44,832 nt of DNA from Caulobacter hibisci (GTDB lineage Bacteria; Pseudomonadota; Alphaproteobacteria; Caulobacterales; Caulobacteraceae): positions 1 to 44,832 of the forward strand of contig NZ_JADWOX010000027.1 of NCBI RefSeq assembly GCF_016135805.1, given 5' to 3'. The notes under the pieces were generated by a model. It saw only the letters and a program-made list of their open reading frames with translations. It was not told where the DNA came from and did not search any database. A program made the translations under genes and the position numbers. Positions within the stretch are counted from its first letter, which is position 1; every line of letters begins with the position of its first letter. Shown one piece after another: positions 26,231 through 32,881 of this stretch.

Positions 26231-27972
26231 CGCACGAACGCCTCCAGCACGATCGCGGCGAGAATCTCGCCGGCCACGTCGCGGAAGATCAGCACCTCCG
26301 GGGAGAGGATCGCGTCCAGGTCCGCCCGGTCGATGATCCCTTCGGCGACCAGCCGGCCGTCGAGCAGAAAACCTCGCAGCATCGGGGTGTTGGCGGCGAG
26401 ACTTCGCCCGAGGAAGACGCTGATGTCGCCCTTGGAGCGCCGCGCGACGATGCTCGGCGGCAATCGCTCGGCGAAGGCGGCGCGGGCGAAGCTGCGCTCG
26501 CCCTCGCCCTGGCTGAGCAGGGTCGGCGGGATCGCCAGGCACGCCTCGACCACCGGCTGGGCGAACAGCGGATGGCGCAGACGCGCGGCCTGCCCGCGCA
26601 GGGTCGTCGCAGAGAGCCCCTGGCTGACGGCCAGACCCGCGATCTGGGCGCGCTTGGCCGCCGACAGCCCGCGCGTTTGCGCCATCCACGGATGCGGCGG
26701 CCCGGCGGGCTTGTCCGGGGCCAGGACCGGCTGGGCGGCCATCAGCTCGGCGACCCGGCGGCCGGGCCGGCCGGTGATCGCCTGGGCCGCCAGGCTCCAC
26801 ACCGATCGCCGGGTTCGCCGGGCGACCTCGGCCAGCCGGGCCAGACGCGCGCCCCGACACGGCGCGCCGGTCAAGAGGTCGACGCCGAGCTCCGCGGCCG
26901 ACAGCTGGTAGAAGACGACATCGCCGCCATGGCCGGTGAACACCGCCTGGGCCCCGACCTCTCCGATCACCTCCAGCGCCAGGCGGTCGAAGTCGGCGTC
27001 GAGGATCTCGAAATTGGGCCGAAAGGCCGCCGCCCCGGCCAGAAGCGTCTCCTCTTCGAACGCCAGCAGCGGCCGCTCCACGCAGCGTAGCGGCGCGCCA
27101 GCGCGCTCGGCGGCGGCCTGCGCATAGACCCGCTCGTCGGCCTCGGCCTGACCGCGATAGAAGTTGAGGGCGAGGTCGGGCGCGCGGCCCTGGGCGCGGA
27201 GGCTGGTAGCGACGATCGCCGAGTCCAGGCCACCGGAGATCTCGCAGAGGATCCGCTCCTGGCCCAGCGCCAGAGCCGCCACCGTCCCGTCGACCACTCG
27301 GCGAAGGGCGGCGAGGTCAGGCCGACGGTTCTGTGGCCGCGCCGCCTCGGCCGGCGACCAGAGCCGCGAGACGTCCGATAGTCCCCGCCCCCAACGGCAG
27401 GTCCCCGGCTCGATCCAGGTCACGCCGTCGAGCGGCGGCGCGCCGCCTGAGCGGCGACGATCGGCCATCAGCGCGGCCAGGACCGGCCAGTCGACGCTGA
27501 CGCCAAGCGGTGCGGCCAGGCCGTCTGGCGGCGCGGGACCGATGATGGTCACCCCGTCGCGGATCCAGCCAAAGCACGGCAGGCCGCCCAGGGGTTCGGA
27601 GAACGCCATCGGGCCGCTCTCACCTTGCCGCCGCACCACCAGCGCATAGTCGCCGAAGGCCTGCCGCGCCAGCACCCGGCAGGCGGCTTGAGGGTCGGCT
27701 TCGAGCGCCTCGGCCAATTGGCTCGCGGCGATGGTGACCCCTTCGCCGGCTTGCGCGGCCGCCGCATCGAAGAGCTCGCCGACCAGCACCGCGCCCGTGC
27801 CGCGAAACCCGGGAATGGCGGTGATCGGCGGCGGGTTTGGCCCTCGCACCAGCGCCGCCAGGCCATAGGGCGCAGGCGCCTTGCGCCAGCCGCGCGCCAA
27901 AAGGTCGGCGACCATCGCCTCGCAGGGGTCGGACGAGCGGCCGCCTTGGTGAGAAAGAACCAGCCAGCTCAT
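26149..27972 (-). CDS. Lasso-peptide cyclase C (asparagine-synthetase-B homologue)
   Basis: A 607-residue enzyme that adenylates a Glu or Asp side chain of the precursor and closes the macrolactam ring. The N-terminal half is a glutaminase-like domain that begins MSWLVLSHQ, lacking the Cys2 nucleophile, as expected for lasso cyclases. The ATP-pyrophosphatase motif SGGLDS is at 246-251, followed by VATSLRAQGRAPDLALNFY. It begins two bases after the B-protein stop (TGACCATG), so the two are coupled. The 3' end overlaps the convergent isopeptidase gene by 82 bp. Confidence 0.94.
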   Translation of the reverse strand: MSWLVLSHQGGRSSDPCEAMVADLLARGWRKAPAPYGLAALVRGPNPPPITAIPGFRGTGAVLVGELFDAAAAQAGEGVTIAASQLAEALEADPQAACRVLARQAFGDYALVVRRQGESGPMAFSEPLGGLPCFGWIRDGVTIIGPAPPDGLAAPLGVSVDWPVLAALMADRRRSGGAPPLDGVTWIEPGTCRWGRGLSDVSRLWSPAEAARPQNRRPDLAALRRVVDGTVAALALGQERILCEISGGLDSAIVATSLRAQGRAPDLALNFYRGQAEADERVYAQAAAERAGAPLRCVERPLLAFEEETLLAGAAAFRPNFEILDADFDRLALEVIGEVGAQAVFTGHGGDVVFYQLSAAELGVDLLTGAPCRGARLARLAEVARRTRRSVWSLAAQAITGRPGRRVAELMAAQPVLAPDKPAGPPHPWMAQTRGLSAAKRAQIAGLAVSQGLSATTLRGQAARLRHPLFAQPVVEACLAIPPTLLSQGEGERSFARAAFAERLPPSIVARRSKGDISVFLGRSLAANTPMLRGFLLDGRLVAEGIIDRADLDAILSPEVLIFRDVAGEILAAIVLEAFVRYWEARGEAASDAPAAGVLEPSAPSTA

Positions 27973-27974
27973 GG

Positions 27975-28628
27975 TCAGGCCGCCAAGATCGGCGCGTAGG
28001 CGGCCAGGCGCTCGGCCTCGTCGTCAAGCGCGAGGTCGCCGGCCTGCAGCCAGCAATGCGCCCGAAACGGCCAGGTGCGCACGCCAAACACCCAGGACGG
28101 TCGATGGCCAAGGGCGCGCAGGAAGGCCAGCAGCATGCCGCTGCGAAAGAGACAGACCCCGTCCAGAGGCAGCCAGGGCGAGACGCCCCGCCAGACCGCC
28201 AGGTCGTCGAGCAGCCTCGCCGGCGCGCCTTCGTCCGCCGGGCCTTTCGGCGGCGCGAGCAGCGCGGCGAAGGGCATGCGGCGGCTGGCCAGGGCAGCAC
28301 GCGCGGCGAGCGCCAGGGCCCGCAAATGCGCGGGCCGAACCCGCACGCGGTCCTGGCGATATTCGAGCGTCGCGCGCGCCGTGCGCTGGGGGATCGCCGG
28401 CGGCGGCGGGCGTCGCGCGACCGGGCCTTCCCCCGCCGCCCTGGCCAAGCCGGCGGCGGCCAGGTCCCGAACTATGGCCGCTTCCTCGGTTTCCAGGCCG
28501 TGCGCACCTTGGCGCAACAGGCCGGCCGGCAGCGGCAGGCAGAAATAGGCGTCAGCCTCCACGTCGAGCAGGACGAGGTCGTCGTCGATCATCACCGCGT
28601 GGACGTGGGCAGGCAGATCAAGACGCAT
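27975..28628 (-). CDS. Lasso-peptide B protein: RRE plus cysteine leader peptidase
   Basis: A 217-residue fusion. Residues 1 to about 75 form a PqqD-like RiPP recognition element that binds the leader (HAVMIDDDLVLLDVEADAYFCLP, LETEEAAIVRDLAAAGL). Residues about 95-217 form a transglutaminase-like protease: Cys159 in LDGVCLFRSG, His191 in FRAHCWLQAG, and an Asp in LALDDE (202 or 203) as the catalytic triad. It removes the leader and hands the core to the cyclase. The ATG at 28628 has only a weak ribosome-binding site. A strong hairpin between the precursor stop and this gene may set low B expression relative to precursor. Confidence 0.93.
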   Translation of the reverse strand: MRLDLPAHVHAVMIDDDLVLLDVEADAYFCLPLPAGLLRQGAHGLETEEAAIVRDLAAAGLARAAGEGPVARRPPPPAIPQRTARATLEYRQDRVRVRPAHLRALALAARAALASRRMPFAALLAPPKGPADEGAPARLLDDLAVWRGVSPWLPLDGVCLFRSGMLLAFLRALGHRPSWVFGVRTWPFRAHCWLQAGDLALDDEAERLAAYAPILAA

Positions 28629-28689
28629 GGCGACTATCCGCAGGAGGGTTGGGAAACGGCGGCGTGGCCGCCACTGGCCACGCGAAGAA

Positions 28690-28715
28690 CCGGCGGCGGC
28701 CTTCGCCGCCGCCGG
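28690..28715 (-). terminator. GC-rich hairpin between precursor 2 and the B gene
   Basis: Perfect 11-bp arms (28690-28700 and 28705-28715) with a 4-base loop lie 6 bp after the stop of precursor 2. There is no U-run, so it probably acts as a partial terminator or as an mRNA 3' stabiliser, giving more precursor mRNA than processing-enzyme mRNA. Hairpins in this place are common in lasso operons. Confidence 0.65.
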
Positions 28716-28721
28716 CAGGCG

Positions 28722-28826
28722 TCAGAGCGGCATGTGCGGCCGAGGCGTGGTGTCCTCGGGGATGAAGCCGTCGGTGCCTTCGGTCAGGGCCTTGGCCGAG
28801 CCGATACGGATCAGGCGCAGGATCAT
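28722..28826 (-). CDS. Lasso precursor peptide 2 (34 aa; predicted 8-residue ring)
   Basis: A 34-codon gene too short for ordinary calling. Leader MILRLIRIGSAKALTE; core GTDGFIPEDTTPRPHMPL. The leader has the conserved Thr at position -2 of the cut, and shares GSAKALT with precursor 1. Gly1 would be joined to Glu8, giving an 8-membered ring as in caulosegnin I; Asp9 is the alternative. The tail of 10 residues has Pro, Arg, His and Met that could lock the thread. GGAAG precedes the ATG. It lies immediately upstream of the B gene. Confidence 0.88.
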   Translation of the reverse strand: MILRLIRIGSAKALTEGTDGFIPEDTTPRPHMPL

Positions 28827-28947
28827 GGCTCGATCTTCCGTGCTTGGGGGACGCGGCCGCAGCAGCGTCCGAACGACCCGGCGACGGCCAGCGGCCACGC
28901 CGGGCCAGGGATGCGAAACGTCCAGGGGCGCCTCGCGTCGCCGACGT

Positions 28948-29061
28948 TCAGATGCCGGCGTACTTGCGGCCCGAGGCGTCCTCGGGGACCAGCTGGACTT
29001 CGCCGGCCTGGGTCAGGGCCTTGGCCGAGCCGAGGACGATCAGCTTGAGGGTGGCGGTCAT
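28948..29061 (-). CDS. Lasso precursor peptide 1 (37 aa; predicted 9-residue ring with Ala1)
   Basis: A 37-codon gene. Leader MTATLKLIVLGSAKALTQ; core AGEVQLVPEDASGRKYAGI. With Thr at -2 the core starts with Ala, and Ala1-Glu9 gives a 9-membered ring. Ala or Ser at position 1 is rare among lasso peptides but known from caulonodins V-VII, and the core pattern (A-G, P8-E9, R-x-Y near the end) resembles caulonodin VI. If cleavage occurred one residue later, Gly1-Glu8 would form instead. A strong AAGGAG site precedes the ATG at 29061; the longer upstream reading is rejected. Confidence 0.9.
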   Translation of the reverse strand: MTATLKLIVLGSAKALTQAGEVQLVPEDASGRKYAGI

Positions 29062-29123
29062 GGCCGTCTCTCCTTCTTCAGTTTCGCCGCGAAGTTGCGG
29101 CCCAACCAGGAGGCGACCAGGCC

Positions 29124-29147
29124 AGACTATATTCAACGCTATAGTCT
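29124..29147. promoter_or_regulatory. Inverted repeat in the precursor promoter region, probable GntR operator
   Basis: Perfect 8-bp arms AGACTATA (29124-29131) and TATAGTCT (29140-29147) are separated by 8 bp in an A/T-rich island of the 105-bp gap between the GntR gene and precursor 1. Arms include TATAGT, which also fits a -10 element, so a bound regulator would block the promoter. The GntR gene next door is the obvious candidate binder. Confidence 0.55.
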
Positions 29148-29166
29148 CAAGGCCTCGCGCCGCCCC

Positions 29167-29715
29167 TCAGGGGCGAGACGGACGGGTCAGACTGGCGGCC
29201 AGGATCGCACCGCTGCGCCGCACGCGGCGCAGGTGCCATCGGCGAAGGCCCTCCCCCAGGCGACCGGCCAGCAGCGGCCGCTCAGCTCCCAGGACCATCG
29301 CTTCTCCTTGTGCAAAGGGGGCCAGTTGCACCCGCACCCGTCGATGCTCGGCGGCGAGCGCGCGGTTGACCGCCCGCTCATCGAGCACGGTCAGGAGGTC
29401 GGCGCTGTTGGTAGGCAGTCCAGCGGCGTCGCGAAGGTCCTTCAGGAGCCAGCCGGCCAGCAGACCCGCAAAGCCGTAGAGTTCGGACAGGCTGACGGCG
29501 TCATGGACAACGCCGACATAGCCGCCTCCGACGGTGCGCACCACCAGGCCCTCCCCGGCCAGTCGCGCCAGGGCCTCGCGCACCGGGGTGTGGCTCACCC
29601 CCAGTTCGGCGGCGATGGCGTTGATCGACAACGCCGCGCCCTGCAGCGGGGAACCCAGTGAAAGCTTGGCCCGCACAGCCGCCAGGACAGGCTCGGAAGG
29701 ATCATTCCAACTCAT
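29167..29715 (-). CDS. GntR-family regulator of the lasso locus
   Basis: A 182-residue protein. An N-terminal GntR winged helix-turn-helix covers residues about 10-70 (ALSINAIAAELGVSHTPVREALARLAGEGLVV), followed by an all-helical FadR-like effector domain. GntR regulators recur beside caulobacterial lasso clusters. The ATG at 29715 has an ideal AAAGGAG site, so the longer frame from 29778 is rejected. It lies directly upstream of precursor 1 on the same strand and could be co-transcribed. Ligand unknown. Confidence 0.9.
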   Translation of the reverse strand: MSWNDPSEPVLAAVRAKLSLGSPLQGAALSINAIAAELGVSHTPVREALARLAGEGLVVRTVGGGYVGVVHDAVSLSELYGFAGLLAGWLLKDLRDAAGLPTNSADLLTVLDERAVNRALAAEHRRVRVQLAPFAQGEAMVLGAERPLLAGRLGEGLRRWHLRRVRRSGAILAASLTRPSRP

Positions 29716-29717
29716 TA

Positions 29718-29736
29718 CTCGCTCCTTTGGAGCGAG
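29718..29736 (-). promoter_or_regulatory. Hairpin that contains the GntR ribosome-binding site
   Basis: CTCGCTCC and GGAGCGAG arms with a 3-base loop (29718-29725 and 29729-29736). On the mRNA, the AAAGGAG ribosome-binding site falls in the loop and 3' arm, two bases before the ATG. It could limit translation, or the DNA palindrome could be a binding site for autoregulation. Confidence 0.45.
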
Positions 29737-30047
29737 CTTTCCGGGCTGACGGCGGATCGTCGAGCGCAAGGCAAGCAATTATGCGCTGAAGACGGCCCAA
29801 TCGCGTGGATTTGGAATCAGTGTGCGGCCTTGCGGTCCGTCCGGACGGATTCTCCGCGCGGTTTGGGCGCGATCGTTGCGCGCTTTTACGCAACGATTTC
29901 GTCGCCTCGATACATGCCGGCAACCTTGGGGGACCGATTGGTCCCCACTTGTGGAAAACGGCCCCGCAAAGGCGATGACGCATTTGCGACGGCGAGAGCG
30001 AACTGCCCATAGTGTCCATCTAAGGTTGTTCGCGTTCGGAGCGTCGT
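29737..30047. other. Divergent intergenic region with two palindromes
   Basis: Gap between the GntR gene (minus) and an XRE gene (plus). It holds a 14-bp perfect palindrome TCCGTCCGGACGGA at 29836-29849 and an inverted repeat with 9-bp arms ATCGTTGCG (29872-29880) and CGCAACGAT (29889-29897). Both are candidate operators, the second possibly for the neighbouring XRE protein. No gene was recognised. Confidence 0.5.
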
Positions 30048-30539
30048 ATGGTTCGCTTACCCGCCTCGCCGCTTGCCCGGCAGGGCCGCCTGTTGTCCCG
30101 CATCGTCAAGTTGCTCCGAGAGGAGCGCAACCTGACCAGCCGCCAAACCGCCGCGCGCATGAAGATGCAGTTGCGCACCTACCAGGACTTCGAGGCTGGT
30201 AAGCGGGAGTTCTCCTTCACCAAGGTCCGACGCTTCGCGCGCGGGGTCGGCGCGGACCCATTCGGCATCCTGCTGGCGATGTACCTCCACGACCCGGAGG
30301 CCGCGCTGGAGGTGATGGACAACAGGATGCCGATGGCCTTCTACGTGGGCATGCGCCGGCTGCGTAAAGCCATTGGCGCCGAGTTGGCGACGATCCCGCC
30401 GGCCCAGGTGCTATTGGCGATGCGGCGGGTCGAGGAGGAGCTTTTGGCCTATCTGGCCCGGCGCGCGGCCGGGACCGAGGACTGGCTCGAGCAGGCGTTC
30501 GCCGAGATCCTCGACGATCCGCCCGACGACGACACTTAA
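30048..30539 (+). CDS. XRE-like helix-turn-helix regulator of the ICE maintenance region
   Basis: A 163-residue protein. Residues about 13-70 form an XRE-like HTH (LLSRIVKLLREERNLTSRQTAARM, then RTYQDFEAGKREFSF, the usual Y-x-x-x-E-x-G turn). The remainder is helical and Arg-rich, with an acidic C-terminus. Proteins of this kind accompany DUF736 and ParB-like genes on alphaproteobacterial ICEs. It converges on a DUF736-like gene with only 3 bp between stops. Upstream palindromes may be its operator. Confidence 0.78.
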   Translation: MVRLPASPLARQGRLLSRIVKLLREERNLTSRQTAARMKMQLRTYQDFEAGKREFSFTKVRRFARGVGADPFGILLAMYLHDPEAALEVMDNRMPMAFYVGMRRLRKAIGAELATIPPAQVLLAMRRVEEELLAYLARRAAGTEDWLEQAFAEILDDPPDDDT

Positions 30540-30542
30540 GGC

Positions 30543-30887
30543 TCAGCCGGTTTCGGCGACTTTGGGCGGCGCGGCCTGAGCCGCCGACGCTTCGGCCTTA
30601 CGGATCCAGACGAGCGGCAGCTGGCCGTCCTCGCTGGCCATGGCGCGGACATTGATCGGTTCGGGCCAGCTGGGGTCATCGAGCTTGAGGCTGAGCACGG
30701 CGCCGCTGGTGTCGGTCACACGCCAGGCCACGCCGGCGTCGATCGTCCCGGCGTTGATGTCGAAATCGGGCGCCCGGGGCGAGAATTTGTTGGCCGGGAC
30801 CAGGCGCAGGTCCGTGGAAAGGGTCAGGATTTCGAGGCGCCCGACGAAATCGACGCCGTCGCGACGCAGGTGGCCGATGGTGGTCAT
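30543..30887 (-). CDS. DUF736-like protein (divergent copy)
   Basis: A 114-residue protein that begins MTTIGHLRRDGVDFVGRLEIL and has the DUF736 layout: a short N-terminal strand, a DFDINAGTIDAGVAWRV centre and an LSLKLDDPSWPEPI segment, ending in LPLVWIRK. DUF736 is a small family of unknown function found mostly on ICEs and plasmids. Sequence similarity to the second copy at 31248-31568 is clear in order but low, so this is an old paralogue. It has an extra C-terminal Ala-rich tail. Confidence 0.8.
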   Translation of the reverse strand: MTTIGHLRRDGVDFVGRLEILTLSTDLRLVPANKFSPRAPDFDINAGTIDAGVAWRVTDTSGAVLSLKLDDPSWPEPINVRAMASEDGQLPLVWIRKAEASAAQAAPPKVAETG

Positions 30888-31247
30888 GGTCTATCCTTTC
30901 GCTGTGAGCCCGCAGGCCTGGCCAGTTGGCGGCGGTCCGATCGCGGCGGGGGGAGCGCCGGGGTGAAGGATCGGACCGCCGCCTTGCCGACCGTCGCGGG
31001 GGAGACGACGATCGGCGGCGTACGGGCGGCGAAGGAGACGCTTGGCGGGCGGTGGAAGCGTCCTCGCGAGACCCGCGAAACCCTTGTGTCCCTTGGCGTG
31101 GCGGCTCTCAAGACGCTCAGCCCGGGCGTCGTGGAAAGACAGGCCCTGGCGTAGAACAGGCGGCCCTGATGGACCGCCCAGGCTTCCGCTGCGATTGCCG
31201 GCGTCGCGCCCGCCCCGCCAGAAGGCGGGACGGGCCGGGCCTGGCCC
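30888..31247. other. 360-bp gap between two DUF736 genes
   Basis: No convincing gene. A plus-strand frame (GTG at 30963 to 31154) is open but has no recognisable product or good ribosome-binding site. A hairpin at 31214-31229 (CCCGCC-AGAA-GGCGGG) sits about 20 bp beyond the stop of the second DUF736 gene and is probably its terminator, though it has no U-run. Confidence 0.5.
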
Positions 31248-31568
31248 CTAGTCCTCGCGCGGGCCGTTGCTGCGCGACCAGACCAGGGTCAGGACGCCGT
31301 CCAGATCGACCAGGGCGGCGTTGACCGCGCTGCTGAAGGACGGGTCGTCCAGCTTGACCGACAGATAGTCCTTCTCGTCCTTGCTGACCTTCTTCCAGGC
31401 CGCGCCGAGGTCGGCCTTGCCCGCATAGACCCGGAAGTCGGGGCTCTTGTCGGAGGTCTTTTCGGTGACGGGGCGGAACTCGACGGCCTTGAGCTTGATG
31501 GTCAGGGTGTCGATGGAGCCGGTGTAGGCGCCGTTTTCGCGGATGGTGAAGGTGCCGATGGTGGCCAT
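31248..31568 (-). CDS. DUF736 protein
   Basis: A 106-residue protein, full length for DUF736: MATIGTFTIRENGAYTGSI at the start, VTEKTSDKSPDFRVYAGKAD in the middle and VDLDGVLTLVWSR at the end. The family is an ICE/plasmid accessory protein of unknown function. GGAGAG precedes the ATG at 31568. An inverted, decayed copy with its flanks lies at 31866-32202 on the other strand. Confidence 0.92.
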   Translation of the reverse strand: MATIGTFTIRENGAYTGSIDTLTIKLKAVEFRPVTEKTSDKSPDFRVYAGKADLGAAWKKVSKDEKDYLSVKLDDPSFSSAVNAALVDLDGVLTLVWSRSNGPRED

Positions 31569-31865
31569 GGGGGTCTCTCCGATCTGAACCAGGCCGCGCC
31601 GATCGCGGCCTCGATGGCGATCCGAAGGACCGGGGCCGATGTCCGGCCCGCAGAGCGCGCCCTGCCGTTCCAAGGCAGGTTTGCGGGCGCGCTCCCGAAG
31701 CCTTGGCGAAGGACCGAAGGCGGAGAGTTTCTTGTCTCGCGAGGAATGGGGCAGGCGTGGCCAGCGGCCGCCCCAGGGGAAGAAAGTCGAGCGCCGAGGT
31801 TGCGGCGACGGACCGGTCCCGGTCCAGATCAGGCCAGAAGAGGACGAGGTCGGCGCAGCCCGATG
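31569..31865. other. Spacer between the two arms of an inverted DUF736 duplication
   Basis: About 300 bp without a gene. Its outer edges repeat each other in inverted orientation (the upstream flanks of both DUF736 copies, including the GGAGAGACC ribosome-binding site). The centre has no clear feature. Confidence 0.5.
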
Positions 31866-32202
31866 AAGATCGACCGGAGAGACCCTCAAGGCCGCCGCCG
31901 GCGCCTTCACCGTTCGCGAAAACGGCTCTTACGCCGGCGCCAACGCGATCAGGCCGCCAAGCGCCATGCCGGCGCGTTCCGCACCGTCACCGAAAAGACC
32001 TCCGACAAGCGCCCGGCTCTGCGGTTCATGCGGGCAAGGCCGATCTCGGCGCGGCCTGGAAGAGGGACGGCGCGGACGAAGAGGCTGCCTTTCGGTCACG
32101 CTGACGCCCTGTCGTTCAAAAGCGCTGCCAACGCCGCCCTGGTCGACCTGGACGCCGCCCTGCCTGGTCTGGTCGCGCAGCAACGGCCCGCGCGAGGACT
32201 AA
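31866..32202 (+). pseudogene. Decayed inverted copy of the DUF736 gene
   Basis: The plus strand reads as DUF736 across three frames: GAFTVRENGSYAGAN, then FRTVTEKTSDKRPALRF, then HAGKADLGAAWKRDGADEE, SAANAALVDLDAALP, and finally LVWSRSNGPRED followed by TAA. The GGAGAGACC site is kept but the ATG has become CTCAAG-type sequence, and at least three frameshifts separate the pieces. The 3' flank, including a GC hairpin, also matches that of the intact gene. It is therefore a duplicated, inverted and inactivated cassette. Confidence 0.88.
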
Positions 32203-32284
32203 GGGCCAGGCTCGGCTCACCGCCCCCTTCGGCGGGGCGGGCGCGGCGCCGGCTGCCCAGCGAGACTCAAGCTATAGGCGGCGC

Positions 32285-32704
32285 ATGCCCGCCCTCCCCC
32301 TGCTTGCCGCCGCCGTCATCGCCTGCACCGCGCCAAAGGTCCACGACGGCGACACCCTGCGCTGTGGCTCGGACCGCGTGCGCCTTTTCGGGGTCGACGC
32401 ACCGGAAGTGCGACGCGGCAAGACGCCCGCCGAGCCTTTCGCCTACGAGGCCCGAGACTTGCTGGTCAGCCTGACGCGCGGCCGGGTCGGGTGCCGGGTG
32501 GTCGATCACGACCGTTATGGCCGCCATGTCGCGCGGTGCTGGTCCGACGCAAGCCCCGACATCAACGCCGCCCTGATCCGCTCGGGCCTCACCAGCGAGT
32601 ACCGGCGCTACAGCAAGGGCGTCTACGCGGCCGAGGAGGCCAAGGCCAAGGCGGCCCGACGCGGGCTCTGGGCGGCGGGGGCTCCCGCCCGGCCGAGCCG
32701 GTAG
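32285..32704 (+). CDS. Secreted thermonuclease-like (SNase) protein
   Basis: A 139-residue protein with an N-terminal signal-like segment (MPALPLLAAAVIACTAPK) and an SNase domain: HDGDTLRCGSDRVRLFGVDAPE carries the Asp and Arg residues of the calcium/active site, then DRYGRHVARCW with the second conserved Arg, and GLTSEYRRYSKG...A..A.RGLW at the C-terminus. It would hydrolyse nucleic acid in the periplasm or outside. Similar small nucleases are common in ICE accessory regions. No strong ribosome-binding site is seen before the ATG at 32285. Confidence 0.88.
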   Translation: MPALPLLAAAVIACTAPKVHDGDTLRCGSDRVRLFGVDAPEVRRGKTPAEPFAYEARDLLVSLTRGRVGCRVVDHDRYGRHVARCWSDASPDINAALIRSGLTSEYRRYSKGVYAAEEAKAKAARRGLWAAGAPARPSR

Positions 32705-32805
32705 GCCCGATAGGCCGCGAACGACGCCCTGCCTGCCCCGGCGTAGCTACGCGGCCTGCGCCGTCCCCACCCACAGGCCAAGCCTGGGCGCCGTGACGAC
32801 GAAAC

Positions 32806-32831
32806 GCGGCCGATCCCAAAGGATCGGCCGC
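32806..32831 (-). terminator. Hairpin, identical to one at 39309-39334
   Basis: Arms GCGGCCGATCC (32806-32816) and GGATCGGCCGC (32821-32831) with a 4-base loop. On the minus strand it is followed by GTTTCG. It lies downstream of the ParB-like gene beyond the main terminator. The same 26 bases recur downstream of the DUF3768 gene. Confidence 0.65.
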
Positions 32832-32851
32832 CCCGCCCGCCCACGAAAAAC

Positions 32852-32877
32852 GACGGGCGGCCCGAAGGCCGCCCGTC
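32852..32877 (-). terminator. Intrinsic terminator of the ParB-like gene
   Basis: Arms GACGGGCGGCC (32852-32862) and GGCCGCCCGTC (32867-32877), with the UUCG tetraloop on the minus strand, then GTTTTTCG. It starts 4 bp after the gene's stop codon. This is a textbook Rho-independent terminator. Confidence 0.85.
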
Positions 32878-32881
32878 CCGC

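Noticed and set aside
25052..26860. 602-codon minus-strand frame overlapping isopeptidase and cyclase
   Set aside because: Shadow product without motifs; it conflicts with two genes that have clear catalytic residues.
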